DNA of 64,000 bases from Caldanaerobius polysaccharolyticus DSM 13641 (GTDB taxonomy: Bacteria > Bacillota > Thermoanaerobacteria > Thermoanaerobacterales > Caldanaerobiaceae): NCBI RefSeq assembly GCF_000427425.1, contig NZ_KE386493.1:8711-72710 (forward strand), in the 5' to 3' direction. The position numbers were made by a program, and so were the translations under genes. The notes under the pieces were generated by a model, which did not search any database, was not told the origin of the DNA, and worked only from the letters and a program-made list of their open reading frames with translations. How positions within the stretch are numbered: the stretch's first letter is position 1; every line of letters starts with the position of its first letter. Of this stretch, positions 17,426-26,662 are shown in pieces.

Positions 17426-17440
17426 GGCACTTTTTTATTT
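17413..17440 (+). terminator. Intrinsic terminator overlapping the ymfH stop
   Basis: AAGTGCC (17413-17419) pairs with GGCACTT (17426-17432), with a 6-base loop that holds the ymfH stop TAA, then TTTTTATTTTT. It closes the unit just before the dcw promoter. Confidence 0.88.
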
Positions 17441-17443
17441 TTA

Positions 17444-17472
17444 TTGAAGGATTTTTGGATTTGGTATAGAAT
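17444..17472 (+). promoter_or_regulatory. Sigma-A promoter of the dcw cluster
   Basis: TTGAAG (17444-17449), 17 bases, TAGAAT (17467-17472; 5 of 6). Transcription should begin near 17479, just before the MraZ repeats. Confidence 0.6.
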
Positions 17473-17483
17473 AATACTATAAA

Positions 17484-17518
17484 AGTGGTTTGAAGTGGTG
17501 TAAAGTGGGGCAAAGGTG
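17484..17518 (+). promoter_or_regulatory. MraZ box (direct repeats, 10-bp period)
   Basis: AGTGG occurs at 17484, 17494 and 17504, and a degenerate AGGTG at 17514, exactly 10 bases apart. MraZ of other bacteria binds such GTGG repeats before its own gene and represses the dcw operon. Placed between the promoter and mraZ, this is a clear autoregulatory site. Confidence 0.85.
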
Positions 17519-17536
17519 AAGGGTTTGTGATGGTTT

Positions 17537-17968
17537 ATGTTTTTTGGCGAGTATCAACACACCATGGACTCTAAAGGCCGCGTGATTATGCCGTCTAAGT
17601 TTAGAGAGGGACTGGGAGATACATTTATAATCACAAAAGGGCTTGATGAGTGCCTTTTTGTATACTCTTTGTCGGAGTGGGAGAGAATAGAACACAAGTT
17701 GAAAGAATTGCCCCTTAACAAAAAAGATGCTAGGGCTTTTATGAGGTTTTTCTTTGCAGGTGCTTCTCAATGTGAGGTGGATAAACAAGGAAGGGTGTTG
17801 ATACCGCAGAATTTAAGGGAATATGCTTCTTTAAAGAAGGATTTAATGATAATAGGGGTTTCTACAAGGGTGGAGATATGGAGTCTGGACAAATGGCAGA
17901 AGTATGTAGATGATACTGATGTCTCGTTTGAAGAGATAGCAGAAAACCTTGAAAATTTGGAGATATAG
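17537..17968 (+). CDS. mraZ: Transcriptional regulator MraZ
   Basis: 143 residues with two SpoVT/AbrB-like half-domains. The first starts [20 protein letters not shown] and the second has the matching [19 protein letters not shown]; the DxKGR and DKQGR motifs carry the DNA-binding arginines. It forms a ring-shaped oligomer and represses the dcw operon through the repeats at 17484-17518. It is the first gene, as usual, followed by rsmH 8 bases after its stop. Confidence 0.96.
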   Translation: MFFGEYQHTMDSKGRVIMPSKFREGLGDTFIITKGLDECLFVYSLSEWERIEHKLKELPLNKKDARAFMRFFFAGASQCEVDKQGRVLIPQNLREYASLKKDLMIIGVSTRVEIWSLDKWQKYVDDTDVSFEEIAENLENLEI

Positions 17969-17976
17969 GTGATCCC

Positions 17977-18885
17977 ATGGAGTTTAAACACGTGCCTATA
18001 ATGGTAAGAGAAGTCATAGATATGCTAAATCTAAAGCCAGGAGATGTGGTAGTAGATGCCACGATAGGCGGGGCTGGCCATTCGCTGGAGATGGTAAAGC
18101 GCATATTGCCTGGTGGTTTGCTTATAGGAATTGATCAGGACGATGAAGCGATTGAAGCGTCTAAGGTTAGGCTTGAACCGTTTGGAGAAAGTGTGATACT
18201 TAAGAGGACAAATTTTTCTTGTATAAAAGAGGTATTGAAGGACTCGGGTGTAAATGCGGTAGATGCAATACTGGCCGATATAGGCGTTTCATCTTATCAA
18301 CTGGACGAAGCCCAGAGGGGTTTTTCTTATATGCACGATGCACCTCTGGATATGAGGATGGACAGGCGTTCGGAAATAACGGCAGAGTTTCTGGTTAACT
18401 CTCTGAGCAAAGATGAACTAGAAGAAATCATAAGGGACTATGGGGAAGAGCGCTGGGCGAGGAGAATCTCTGAGTTCATCGTCAGGGAAAGGCAAAAAAA
18501 GCCTATAAAGACCACTGCCCACTTGGTGGAGATAATAAAATCAGCCATTCCAGCGAGGAGCAGACGTGGAGGTCATCATCCTGCCAAGAGGACCTTTCAG
18601 GCGCTTAGAATAGCCGTAAACAATGAACTTGCCATTCTAGAGAAGGCCATAACCGATTTTATAGATGTGCTTAAACCTGGAGGAAGACTTGCTATAATAA
18701 CATTTCATTCCCTGGAAGATAGGATTGTAAAAAACGCGTTTAAAAGGGAGGAAAATGCCTGTGGCTGCGATGGGAAGCCGCGTACCAGGATAATTACGAA
18801 AAAACCCTTGGTGCCATCCGCTGAAGAGCGTGAGCGCAATCCACGGTGTCGCAGTGCCAAGCTTCGCGTCGCAGAGAAGCTGTAA
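17977..18885 (+). CDS. rsmH: 16S rRNA m4C1402 methyltransferase RsmH (MraW)
   Basis: 302 residues. Methylates N4 of C1402 in the ribosomal decoding centre. The SAM site is [13 protein letters not shown] (about residues 28-40), with GIDQDDEA after it. The family motifs [19 protein letters not shown] and [10 protein letters not shown] are intact. The start ATG 17977 has only a weak GGTGAT site, consistent with coupling to mraZ. Confidence 0.97.
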   Translation: MEFKHVPIMVREVIDMLNLKPGDVVVDATIGGAGHSLEMVKRILPGGLLIGIDQDDEAIEASKVRLEPFGESVILKRTNFSCIKEVLKDSGVNAVDAILADIGVSSYQLDEAQRGFSYMHDAPLDMRMDRRSEITAEFLVNSLSKDELEEIIRDYGEERWARRISEFIVRERQKKPIKTTAHLVEIIKSAIPARSRRGGHHPAKRTFQALRIAVNNELAILEKAITDFIDVLKPGGRLAIITFHSLEDRIVKNAFKREENACGCDGKPRTRIITKKPLVPSAEERERNPRCRSAKLRVAEKL

Positions 18886-18910
18886 TAATTCACATAAGAG
18901 GTGAATAGAT

Positions 18911-19273
18911 TTGTTTATAGAACAGCGCTCTTATTACGAGCTTTTGGAGCAAGAAAGGCGAGAGAAGCGGCATAAAAGACTTAAACCGCGCAGAAAATTA
19001 AAGCAACTGGTTTGCATCTTTTTTGCTCTCTGCGCTGGTATAACCATAATATCCCGTTACGTAGTGATCGTGAGAATGAGCTATGCCAATGAAGAATTAT
19101 CCAGGCAGTACAGCCAGATAGTATCTCAAAACAAGGAACTGGAGGCCAACCTGGCCAGAGCAAAAGATTTGCAGCGGATAGAATCTATAGCGGTAAATCG
19201 ATTGGGTATGGTAAAGCCTGATGAAACACAGATCGTATACGTAAAGGTTCCTAAGGCTCGTAAAGGTAAATGA
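18911..19273 (+). CDS. ftsL: Cell division protein FtsL
   Basis: 120 residues: a basic cytoplasmic N-terminus (to about 33, rich in RRKR), one membrane helix at about 34-52, then a coiled coil of about 40 residues and a short extracytoplasmic tail (RLGMVKPDETQIVYV). This is the plan of FtsL, which joins DivIB and DivIC to activate septal peptidoglycan synthesis. Sequence is poorly conserved; the call rests on architecture and position between rsmH and the PBP. TTG start with AAGAGGTG upstream. Confidence 0.9.
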   Translation: MFIEQRSYYELLEQERREKRHKRLKPRRKLKQLVCIFFALCAGITIISRYVVIVRMSYANEELSRQYSQIVSQNKELEANLARAKDLQRIESIAVNRLGMVKPDETQIVYVKVPKARKGK

Positions 19274-19285
19274 GGTGATATATTA

Positions 19286-21394
19286 GTGAAAGTCGGCATG
19301 TTAACCAGGAGACGCCTTTTGCTGATGCTGTTGGCCGTCATTTTTGCCACATCAGCATTGAGCGTAAGACTTGGTTACATACAGATGATAAAAGGGCCGA
19401 CTTACATGAAGATGGCTGAGGATCAATGGACGCTGGATGTAATGGTGGCGCCCAAACGCGGGACCATATACGATAGAAACGGGCATGAACTGGCTGTTAG
19501 CGCTACAGCGGGCAAGGTATCGGCGATACCTAGAGAGGTAAAGAATCCTCGCCAGACTGCGAGGGTTTTGTCTCAGCTCCTGAATTTAGATGAAGGTGAT
19601 GTATATAAAAAAATAACGCAAAACGTACAGGAGGTGCTTTTAAAGCGCAGGGTATCCGAGGATGTGGTAAAAAGATTGAGGGAGTTGAATATCGCGGGGG
19701 TAGAAATATCCAACGATACTAAAAGGTATTACCCAGAAGGCAACCTTTTGTCTCACGTATTGGGTTTTACGGGAACAGATAATCAGGGCCTTGATGGCAT
19801 TGAATTGATGTACGATAAATACTTGAAAGGAGTTCCCGGGTATATTTTATCCCCTATCGATGCTTTGGGCAGAAAACTTGATAATCAATCCACGCAATAC
19901 AATAAGCCTAAAAATGGCTTTAATGTGGTATTAACCATTGATGAGAACATACAAAAGTTCACAGAAAAAGCATTAGAAGATGCCTATGCCGTAAACAAAC
20001 CAGAAAAGGGTGTAACGGCTATTGTCATGGATCCTCGTACAGGGGAGATATTGGCACTGGCCAACAAACCCGATTATGACCCCAATAATCCTTTTGAGGG
20101 CGATCAAAGTAGTTTGTTTAAAAAGTGGAGGAATAAGGCGATTTCAGATACATATGAGCCCGGTTCTGTTTTTAAAACTATAACCGCTGCTGCCGCTTTG
20201 GATTCAGGAAATGTAAGACCTGACGACAGATTTTACGATAGAGGGTTTGTTACTGTAGCGGGGCACCAGATAAAGTGCTGGGCATGGTACGATCCCCATG
20301 GTTCTGAGACTTTTGTGGAAGGGGTACAGAATTCCTGCAATGTGGTGTTTGTGGAGACTGCCCAAAAAATGGGTGCGTCGGTGTTTTACAAGTATATAGA
20401 ATCCTTTGGATTTGGTGAACCTACGGGCATAGAATTGCCCGGTGAAGCCAGCGGTATAGTAACTCCCCTGTCAAAGGTTGGGCCTGTGGAGCTTGCTACC
20501 ATTTCCTTTGGCCAGGGTATATCGGTTACGCCCCTTCAAATGATAGATGCGCTTTCCGCTATTGCCAATGGGGGAAACCTCATGGAACCGATGCTGGTCA
20601 AGTACATATTGGATCCTGATAATGGGAAAATTGTAAAAGAATTTAAACCAAAGGTCATAAGAAGGGTCATCTCGCCGCAGACCTCGAAGGAGATGAGGGA
20701 CATACTGGAATCCGTGGTATCCAAGGGAACAGGTAAAAAGTCTTATATACCAGGTTATAGGATTGCGGGTAAAACGGGTACGACGGAAAAATACGCACCA
20801 GGCAAGTATGTGGCTTCCTTTGCAGGGTTTGCGCCGGCGGATGATCCCAGGATAGCTGTCATCGTGATGATAGATGAACCCACAGGTTCAGGACATATGG
20901 GAGGCGCTATAGCGGCACCGGTAGTTAAAAGCATTATGGAGGATTCGCTGAAATATCTGGGAGTCAAACCTATATATACGCCAGAGGAGAGCAAAGAGCT
21001 GGAAAAGAGAAATGTGATAACTCCCGACTTTACTGGCATGAAGGTAGATGATGCCAAGGTTAAGGTCATAGACTCAAAGCTCACGTATAATGTAGAGGGA
21101 AACGGCGATGTAGTGTTAGACCAGTCGCCTAAGCCTGGTGCTTCTGTAAAAGAAGGCTCAACCGTATTTCTGTACGCGTCAAAGGACGAAAGTTCGGTAC
21201 TGGTATCAGTACCTGACCTTACAGGCAAGACACTTAGGGAAGCTATGGACCAACTTAATGCGTACGGAATAAAGGTCAGTATAAGCGGTGATGGCATTGT
21301 AATAGGCCAGACTCCACCTGCTGGCACCAAGGTAAAAAGGGGTACAGTGGTACATTTGATATTAAGTCAGCAGAGGCAGCCTGCTGGTCCTTGA
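19286..21394 (+). CDS. Class B penicillin-binding protein with PASTA domains (SpoVD/FtsI)
   Basis: 702 residues. A membrane anchor at about 10-30 precedes the PBP dimerisation domain (from about 50) and the transpeptidase domain. The active-site motifs are S294-V-F-K297 (EPGSVFKT), S350-C-N352 and K496-T-G498. Two PASTA domains follow at about 572-632 (ITPDFTGM...) and 636-697 (VPDLTGK...). It cross-links septal or spore-cortex peptidoglycan outside the membrane. At this locus clostridia carry one such gene, called SpoVD or FtsI (PBP2B); two PASTA domains do not settle which. GTG start with GAGGTGATA upstream, 12 bases after ftsL. Confidence 0.93.
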   Translation: MKVGMLTRRRLLLMLLAVIFATSALSVRLGYIQMIKGPTYMKMAEDQWTLDVMVAPKRGTIYDRNGHELAVSATAGKVSAIPREVKNPRQTARVLSQLLNLDEGDVYKKITQNVQEVLLKRRVSEDVVKRLRELNIAGVEISNDTKRYYPEGNLLSHVLGFTGTDNQGLDGIELMYDKYLKGVPGYILSPIDALGRKLDNQSTQYNKPKNGFNVVLTIDENIQKFTEKALEDAYAVNKPEKGVTAIVMDPRTGEILALANKPDYDPNNPFEGDQSSLFKKWRNKAISDTYEPGSVFKTITAAAALDSGNVRPDDRFYDRGFVTVAGHQIKCWAWYDPHGSETFVEGVQNSCNVVFVETAQKMGASVFYKYIESFGFGEPTGIELPGEASGIVTPLSKVGPVELATISFGQGISVTPLQMIDALSAIANGGNLMEPMLVKYILDPDNGKIVKEFKPKVIRRVISPQTSKEMRDILESVVSKGTGKKSYIPGYRIAGKTGTTEKYAPGKYVASFAGFAPADDPRIAVIVMIDEPTGSGHMGGAIAAPVVKSIMEDSLKYLGVKPIYTPEESKELEKRNVITPDFTGMKVDDAKVKVIDSKLTYNVEGNGDVVLDQSPKPGASVKEGSTVFLYASKDESSVLVSVPDLTGKTLREAMDQLNAYGIKVSISGDGIVIGQTPPAGTKVKRGTVVHLILSQQRQPAGP

Positions 21395-21420
21395 CGGCAA
21401 GTGACAAATTGTACCATGTA

Positions 21421-21449
21421 TTTATACTCCGTAAAATATATGATATACT
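21421..21449 (+). promoter_or_regulatory. Candidate promoter before murE
   Basis: TTTATA (21421-21426), 17 bases, TATACT (21444-21449) with TGA before it (extended -10). It lies in a 100-base gap between the PBP gene and murE and would drive the mur genes independently of mraZ. Confidence 0.5.
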
Positions 21450-21494
21450 GTATGTAGCGGTTTTTAACGATGTCAATTGATAGAGGAGATAGTT

Positions 21495-22937
21495 ATGTTG
21501 TTGAGGGATTTGCTCAATGGCGTTGACGTTGTATCTGATTGCGAAGGCAGCATTGATGTAAAAGGCATAAAGTACGATTCAAGGCAAGTCGTAGACGGAG
21601 ATGCATTTTTATGTATTAAAGGGTTTAACACAGACGGCCATAGATACGCCCAAGAGGCTGTAGACAAGGGCGCCTTGGTGGTAATCGCCGAGGACGAGGT
21701 GAATGTAAAAGGCGCAGAAGTAGTGATAGTGAAAGATACCAGGGTGGCCATGGCCAGGATGGCGGCTAATTTTTACGGCCATCCGTCAAGGGATTTTACA
21801 TTGATAGGCGTTACGGGCACCAATGGCAAGACCACTGTGGCCAGTGCGATTAGATGGGTTTTAAAGGATATGGGATACAAGACAGGCCTTATAGGCACTA
21901 TTAATACGGTTATTGGGGAAAAGGAGACTCCATCCGCTCACACTACCCCGGAATCAGTGGATTTGCAGCGCATTTTCAAAGAGATGAGAGATCAAGGCGT
22001 TCAATACGCAGTTATGGAAGTATCATCTCATTCCCTGGCCCTTCACAGGGTGGACCAGTGTGAATTCGATGTAGGAGTATTTACCAATTTAACTCAAGAC
22101 CACCTGGACTTTCATAAGACCATGGAAAACTACATGAAAGCCAAGTTGAAGCTGTTTAAGATGGCTAAGAAGAGCGTAATAAACGTTGACGACAGCTATA
22201 GCGAATTTTTTGTACAACAGGCCAATAGGCCTTTGTGTACGTACGGCATCAACGGCGGGGATTTTATGGCAAAGGATATCGTGCTGGGCGATAGCGCGAG
22301 ATTTACTCTTTGCCATAATGGGCTTACCGTGCCGGTTAAGTTTCCGGTACCCGGAAGGTTTAGCGTCTATAATGCGCTAGCTGCTGTCGCAGCTATATGG
22401 TCACTAGGTTTTCCAGTGAAGTCTATAGTGGAATCGCTGGAAAAATTCCCTGGCGTAAAAGGCAGATGTGAACTGGTGGACTGCGCTGCACCTTATAAAG
22501 TTGTAATCGATTATGCCCATACTCCTGATGGGCTTGAAAATATACTGAGGTCTGTAAGGGAATTCACGGCCAACAGGCTTATATTGGTATTTGGCTGTGG
22601 AGGAAATAGGGACAGATCAAAAAGGCCTAAAATGGGTGAGATAGCGATTAAATACGCCGATTACGTTGTGGTTACTTCAGACAATCCTCGTTCCGAAGAT
22701 CCTGAAGCTATTATATCTGACATACTTAAAGGCATAGACGGCGTAGCAGAAAATAGGTACGAGGTCATAGTGGATAGAAAAGAAGCTATAAGGCGTGCGC
22801 TGAGCATAGCGAGGAAAGGCGACGTGGTGTTGTTGGCGGGAAAAGGCCATGAGACATACCAGATTTTAGGAGACAGGACTATACCTTTTGACGAAAGAAA
22901 AATAGTAAAGGAGATACTTGGAGGAAAAGATGCTTAG
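21495..22937 (+). CDS. murE: UDP-MurNAc-tripeptide synthetase MurE (meso-DAP adding)
   Basis: 480 residues. Adds the third amino acid to UDP-MurNAc-Ala-Glu in the cytoplasm. The ATP site GVTGTNGKTT is at 106-115. The motif DNPR at 396-399 marks enzymes that use meso-diaminopimelate; lysine-adding enzymes differ there. The conserved carbamylated-lysine region (LKLFKMAKK) is present. ATG 21495 is chosen because GAGGAGA lies 5 bases upstream; TTG 21477 would add 6 residues and has no such site. It overlaps murF by 8 bases. Confidence 0.96.
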   Translation: MLLRDLLNGVDVVSDCEGSIDVKGIKYDSRQVVDGDAFLCIKGFNTDGHRYAQEAVDKGALVVIAEDEVNVKGAEVVIVKDTRVAMARMAANFYGHPSRDFTLIGVTGTNGKTTVASAIRWVLKDMGYKTGLIGTINTVIGEKETPSAHTTPESVDLQRIFKEMRDQGVQYAVMEVSSHSLALHRVDQCEFDVGVFTNLTQDHLDFHKTMENYMKAKLKLFKMAKKSVINVDDSYSEFFVQQANRPLCTYGINGGDFMAKDIVLGDSARFTLCHNGLTVPVKFPVPGRFSVYNALAAVAAIWSLGFPVKSIVESLEKFPGVKGRCELVDCAAPYKVVIDYAHTPDGLENILRSVREFTANRLILVFGCGGNRDRSKRPKMGEIAIKYADYVVVTSDNPRSEDPEAIISDILKGIDGVAENRYEVIVDRKEAIRRALSIARKGDVVLLAGKGHETYQILGDRTIPFDERKIVKEILGGKDA

Positions 22938-24330
22938 TATTGAAGATATCATAATGGCTACTGGTGGAAAACTTATAAGTGGTACAGAAAAAGTGGATAT
23001 AACCGGTGTAAGCACGGATTCGAGGACAGTGAAAAAAGGGGATTTGTTTGTGCCCTTAAAAGGCCAGACATTTGACGGCCACGATTTTATAGGGCATGCG
23101 TTAAACAGCGGGGCGGTAGCGGCTTTAACCGCCAAGGAATTGACTTTTCATACCGATAAAGCGATCGTGCTTGTAGACGATACACTTTCGGCCCTTCAAA
23201 ATGTTGCCAAATATCACAGGGAGAGATTTGATCATTTAAAAGTTATAGGTGTTACGGGCAGTACAGGTAAGACCACTACGAAAGAGATGATATATGCGGT
23301 ATTGCGCAAAAGGTTTAACGTCTTAAAGACCGTGGGCAATTTTAATAATCAGATAGGGTTGCCGTTGACCTTGCTGAACTTAAACGAATCTCACGATATA
23401 GCGGTTGTGGAAATGGGAATGAGTTCTTTCGGTGAAATAAGGGCGTTAAAAGACATCGCAAAACCTGATATAGCTGTGTACACCAACATAGGGATTTCTC
23501 ACATTGAGAAATTGGGTTCCAGAGAAAACATATTAAAAGCCAAGCTGGAGATGGTGGAGGATTTTAACAAAGACAACTGGGTGGTGTTAAACGCTGATGA
23601 CGATATGCTTTTCAATGCTTTGAAAGGTATACCCGGTACCATTGTAACCTATGGCGTAAACAGAGGGGATATAAAGGCGACGGATATTAAACAGGCGGAT
23701 AAATTGTGCTTTAAGGTTGCGCATGGTAATGAATCTGTAAAAGATGTTGTAGTGGAGTTAAGCGCATACGGTATGCACAACGTGTACAATGCCCTGGCCG
23801 CTATAGCGGTGGGCCTCATTTTTGATATAAGCCTTTCTGAAATAGCCGCAGGTCTTAAAGACTACACTCCTGAAAAAATGAGATTAAATGTGGTAAAAGC
23901 CAATGGCATTGTGATAATAGACGATTGCTATAACGCCAGCCCCGACTCGATGAGAGCTGCTGTGGACGTTTTAAGTGGTATAAGCAAAGGGGATTTAAGG
24001 ACTATTGCTGTACTGGGTGATATGAAGGAATTGGGGGACTATTCCGTTGCGGCCCATAGGGATGTGGGAGAATATGTACATAAAAAAGGTATTGATATTC
24101 TTTTATGCGTCGGAACATTGGCTGAGTATATAGGCCAGGGGGCGGTAACCAGCGGGATGGAGGTATCTAATATATACAAGGTTAGAGATAACAGGGAGGC
24201 TATAGGGCTTTTAAAGAGGTTGTTGAAAAGAGATGATGTGGTACTGGTAAAAGGGTCCAGGGCAATGAAGATGGAAGAGATTGTTAATTTTTTAAGGGGA
24301 GAAGAGATATGCAGCTATTTGTGCAGTTGA
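22930..24330 (+). CDS. murF: UDP-MurNAc-pentapeptide synthetase MurF
   Basis: 466 residues. Ligates D-Ala-D-Ala to the tripeptide. ATP site GVTGSTGKTT at 107-116, then NFNNQIGLPLTLL and the ligase motif DDCYNASPDSM. The start ATG 22930 overlaps the murE stop by 8 bases and has GGAGG 6 bases before it, inside murE. The 3' end overlaps mraY by 22 bases. The overlaps imply translational coupling along the mur block. Confidence 0.96.
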   Translation: MLSIEDIIMATGGKLISGTEKVDITGVSTDSRTVKKGDLFVPLKGQTFDGHDFIGHALNSGAVAALTAKELTFHTDKAIVLVDDTLSALQNVAKYHRERFDHLKVIGVTGSTGKTTTKEMIYAVLRKRFNVLKTVGNFNNQIGLPLTLLNLNESHDIAVVEMGMSSFGEIRALKDIAKPDIAVYTNIGISHIEKLGSRENILKAKLEMVEDFNKDNWVVLNADDDMLFNALKGIPGTIVTYGVNRGDIKATDIKQADKLCFKVAHGNESVKDVVVELSAYGMHNVYNALAAIAVGLIFDISLSEIAAGLKDYTPEKMRLNVVKANGIVIIDDCYNASPDSMRAAVDVLSGISKGDLRTIAVLGDMKELGDYSVAAHRDVGEYVHKKGIDILLCVGTLAEYIGQGAVTSGMEVSNIYKVRDNREAIGLLKRLLKRDDVVLVKGSRAMKMEEIVNFLRGEEICSYLCS

Positions 24331-25274
24331 TAGCAGCGACCATAGTATCGTTTATTATAAGCATGTTACTTGGACCTTTGATAATACCTACGCTAAGGGC
24401 GTTAAAGTTTGGGCAGACAGAAAGGTTAGACGGTCCGCGATCCCATTTATCCAAGAGCGGAACGCCTACCATGGGCGGTATTATATTCATGGTGAGCACG
24501 GTAATAACCGGCCTCATATTTATCCCTGCTGGCTCTGATAAACTGGTTTTATTGCTTGTCACCATAGGGTTTGGGATGATCGGCTTTATCGATGATTTGC
24601 TTAAAGTGGTGTTTAAGAGATCTTTAGGCTTAAAAGCGCGCTTAAAATTACTACTTCAATTTGTTGTAGCTGCGATTTTAGCGTATTACGCTTACAGTCA
24701 GCCTGGGATAGGTACAAAACTCTACCTTCCTTACGGAGGAACGACGATAGACTTAGGTAAGATGTTCATACCCTTCACGGTATTTGTGGTAGTGGGGACG
24801 GTGAACAGCGTTAATATAACCGATGGGCTTGATGGCCTAGCCAGTGGCATCACGTTTATAATATCTACATTCTTTGCGGTGGTATCCATGAGCATGGGCA
24901 ATTTACCGGCGGCTCTTTTTTCAGGGAGTATAACAGGTGCTACGCTGGGTTTTCTGCGCTACAATTTATATCCTGCCCAGGTGTTTATGGGAGATACCGG
25001 TTCATTAATGCTGGGTGGTGCGCTCGCTGCTATAGCGGTTTTGACCAGGTTGCAGCTTATATTGCCTATAGTTGGTTTGATATTTGTAGTGGAAGCACTT
25101 TCAGTTATAATCCAAGTGGTCTGCTTCAGGCTGACGGGTAAAAGGGTGTTTAAGATGAGCCCTATTCATCATCACTTTGAGCTTTGCGGTTGGCCTGAGA
25201 CCAGAGTAGTTCACGCATTTTGGCTGATTACGCTTTTGCTGGTGGTGTTATCTTTTGTGGTGGTGTCGCTGTGA
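24309..25274 (+). CDS. mraY: Phospho-MurNAc-pentapeptide transferase MraY
   Basis: 321 residues with about ten membrane helices. Transfers phospho-MurNAc-pentapeptide to undecaprenyl phosphate, making lipid I. The catalytic aspartates are in FIDDLLK, the motif NITDGLDGLASG follows, and the HHHFEL cytoplasmic loop is near the end. The ATG lies inside the murF 3' end, with GGGGAGAAG upstream. Confidence 0.97.
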   Translation: MQLFVQLIAATIVSFIISMLLGPLIIPTLRALKFGQTERLDGPRSHLSKSGTPTMGGIIFMVSTVITGLIFIPAGSDKLVLLLVTIGFGMIGFIDDLLKVVFKRSLGLKARLKLLLQFVVAAILAYYAYSQPGIGTKLYLPYGGTTIDLGKMFIPFTVFVVVGTVNSVNITDGLDGLASGITFIISTFFAVVSMSMGNLPAALFSGSITGATLGFLRYNLYPAQVFMGDTGSLMLGGALAAIAVLTRLQLILPIVGLIFVVEALSVIIQVVCFRLTGKRVFKMSPIHHHFELCGWPETRVVHAFWLITLLLVVLSFVVVSL

Positions 25275-25298
25275 TATTTCAAAAGAGAAGGTGAAAAA

Positions 25299-26657
25299 AT
25301 GAAAATAAAAGGTAAAAAGGTACTGGTGGTAGGCATGGCGAAGAGCGGCATTGCCGTTGCCAAGGTATTGTGTGGCCTGGGTGCCCATGTGATTGCAAAT
25401 GATGTCAAATCCCATGAAAAACTAGGAGAGTCGTTGAAGCCGCTGGAAGGTCTGGACATAGAATATCAACTGGGCAAACCAGCGGAGGAATTGGTGGACG
25501 ATGCGGACTTGATAGTGGTGAGCCCGGGGGTTCCTCTGGATCAGCCTTTTTACTACAGAGCCTTAGATTTGGGCAAGGAGTTAATCGGGGAGGTAGAACT
25601 GGCGTATAGGTTGAGCAGTTCGCCCTTTGTGGCTATAACGGGAACTAACGGAAAGACGACGACCACATCGTTGACTTACGAGATCTTCAAAACTGCGGGA
25701 GTTAAGGCTAGGTTGGCGGGTAATATAGGGTTTCCTATGATAGAGCAGGTGCTGGATGCCGGATGCGACACGGTTGTTGTTGCTGAAGTGAGTAGCTTTC
25801 AGTTAGAGACAATTGACAGCTTCAGACCCAGGGTATCCGCAATACTTAATATAACGCCAGACCACTTAAACAGGCATAAGAGTTTTGAGAATTATGTAAA
25901 TGCAAAAGCGCGGGTATTTATGAATCAAAGAGATGGGGATTATGTGGTCTTAAACTACGACAACGATGTTACTAGAAGGCTGGCGGAAAAAGCCCCATGT
26001 GAGGTGGTATTTTTCAGCAGGAGTAGTATCCTGGGGAAAGGAGTATATGTCAAAGAAGATTGGATAGTGGAAAACATATACGGGGCAGAAAATAAGGTTA
26101 TTCCGGTAAAAGATGTGTATATCCCTGGAAAGCACAATCTGGAAAATGCGCTGGCAGCTTGCGCTGTGGCCAGGTTGTGGGGTATAGAAACCGAGGTTAT
26201 AGCTGATACGTTGAGGTCATTTAAAGGGGTGGAGCATCGTATCGAATACGTAGCTACCATCGATGGGGTAAGGTATTATAACGACTCCAAGGGAACTAAT
26301 ACGGATGCTGCCATAAAGGCCATTGAAGCGCTGGATTACCCTATTATCCTTATAGCAGGAGGGTATGATAAAGGAGAGGATTTTACACCTTTCGTCAGAT
26401 CTTTTAACGGGAAAGTAAAAGCGCTTATATTGATGGGAGTAACTGCTGACAGGATTGAAAAGTGTGCCAGGGAACAGAATTTTCACAACGTGTATAGGGC
26501 AGCGGACATGAGAGAGGCGGTAATGAAAGCAAAGAACTTGGCAAAGGAAGGATACGCGGTTTTGCTGTCACCTGCATGTGCCAGCTGGGACATGTACGAT
26601 AATTACGAACAAAGGGGGAAAATCTTTAAAGATGTTGTAATGTCATTAGGAGGATAA
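25299..26657 (+). CDS. murD: UDP-MurNAc-alanine--D-glutamate ligase MurD
   Basis: 452 residues. Adds D-glutamate to UDP-MurNAc-Ala. N-terminal Rossmann-like domain (VLVVGMAKSGIAVAKVL), ATP site ITGTNGKTTTT near 113-123, then NITPDHLNRH and the C-terminal motif YNDSKGTNTDA and LSPACASWDMY that binds the substrate. AGAAGGTG precedes ATG 25299. It is followed after 5 bases by the spoVE/ftsW gene. Confidence 0.96.
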   Translation: MKIKGKKVLVVGMAKSGIAVAKVLCGLGAHVIANDVKSHEKLGESLKPLEGLDIEYQLGKPAEELVDDADLIVVSPGVPLDQPFYYRALDLGKELIGEVELAYRLSSSPFVAITGTNGKTTTTSLTYEIFKTAGVKARLAGNIGFPMIEQVLDAGCDTVVVAEVSSFQLETIDSFRPRVSAILNITPDHLNRHKSFENYVNAKARVFMNQRDGDYVVLNYDNDVTRRLAEKAPCEVVFFSRSSILGKGVYVKEDWIVENIYGAENKVIPVKDVYIPGKHNLENALAACAVARLWGIETEVIADTLRSFKGVEHRIEYVATIDGVRYYNDSKGTNTDAAIKAIEALDYPIILIAGGYDKGEDFTPFVRSFNGKVKALILMGVTADRIEKCAREQNFHNVYRAADMREAVMKAKNLAKEGYAVLLSPACASWDMYDNYEQRGKIFKDVVMSLGG

Positions 26658-26662
26658 AAAGT

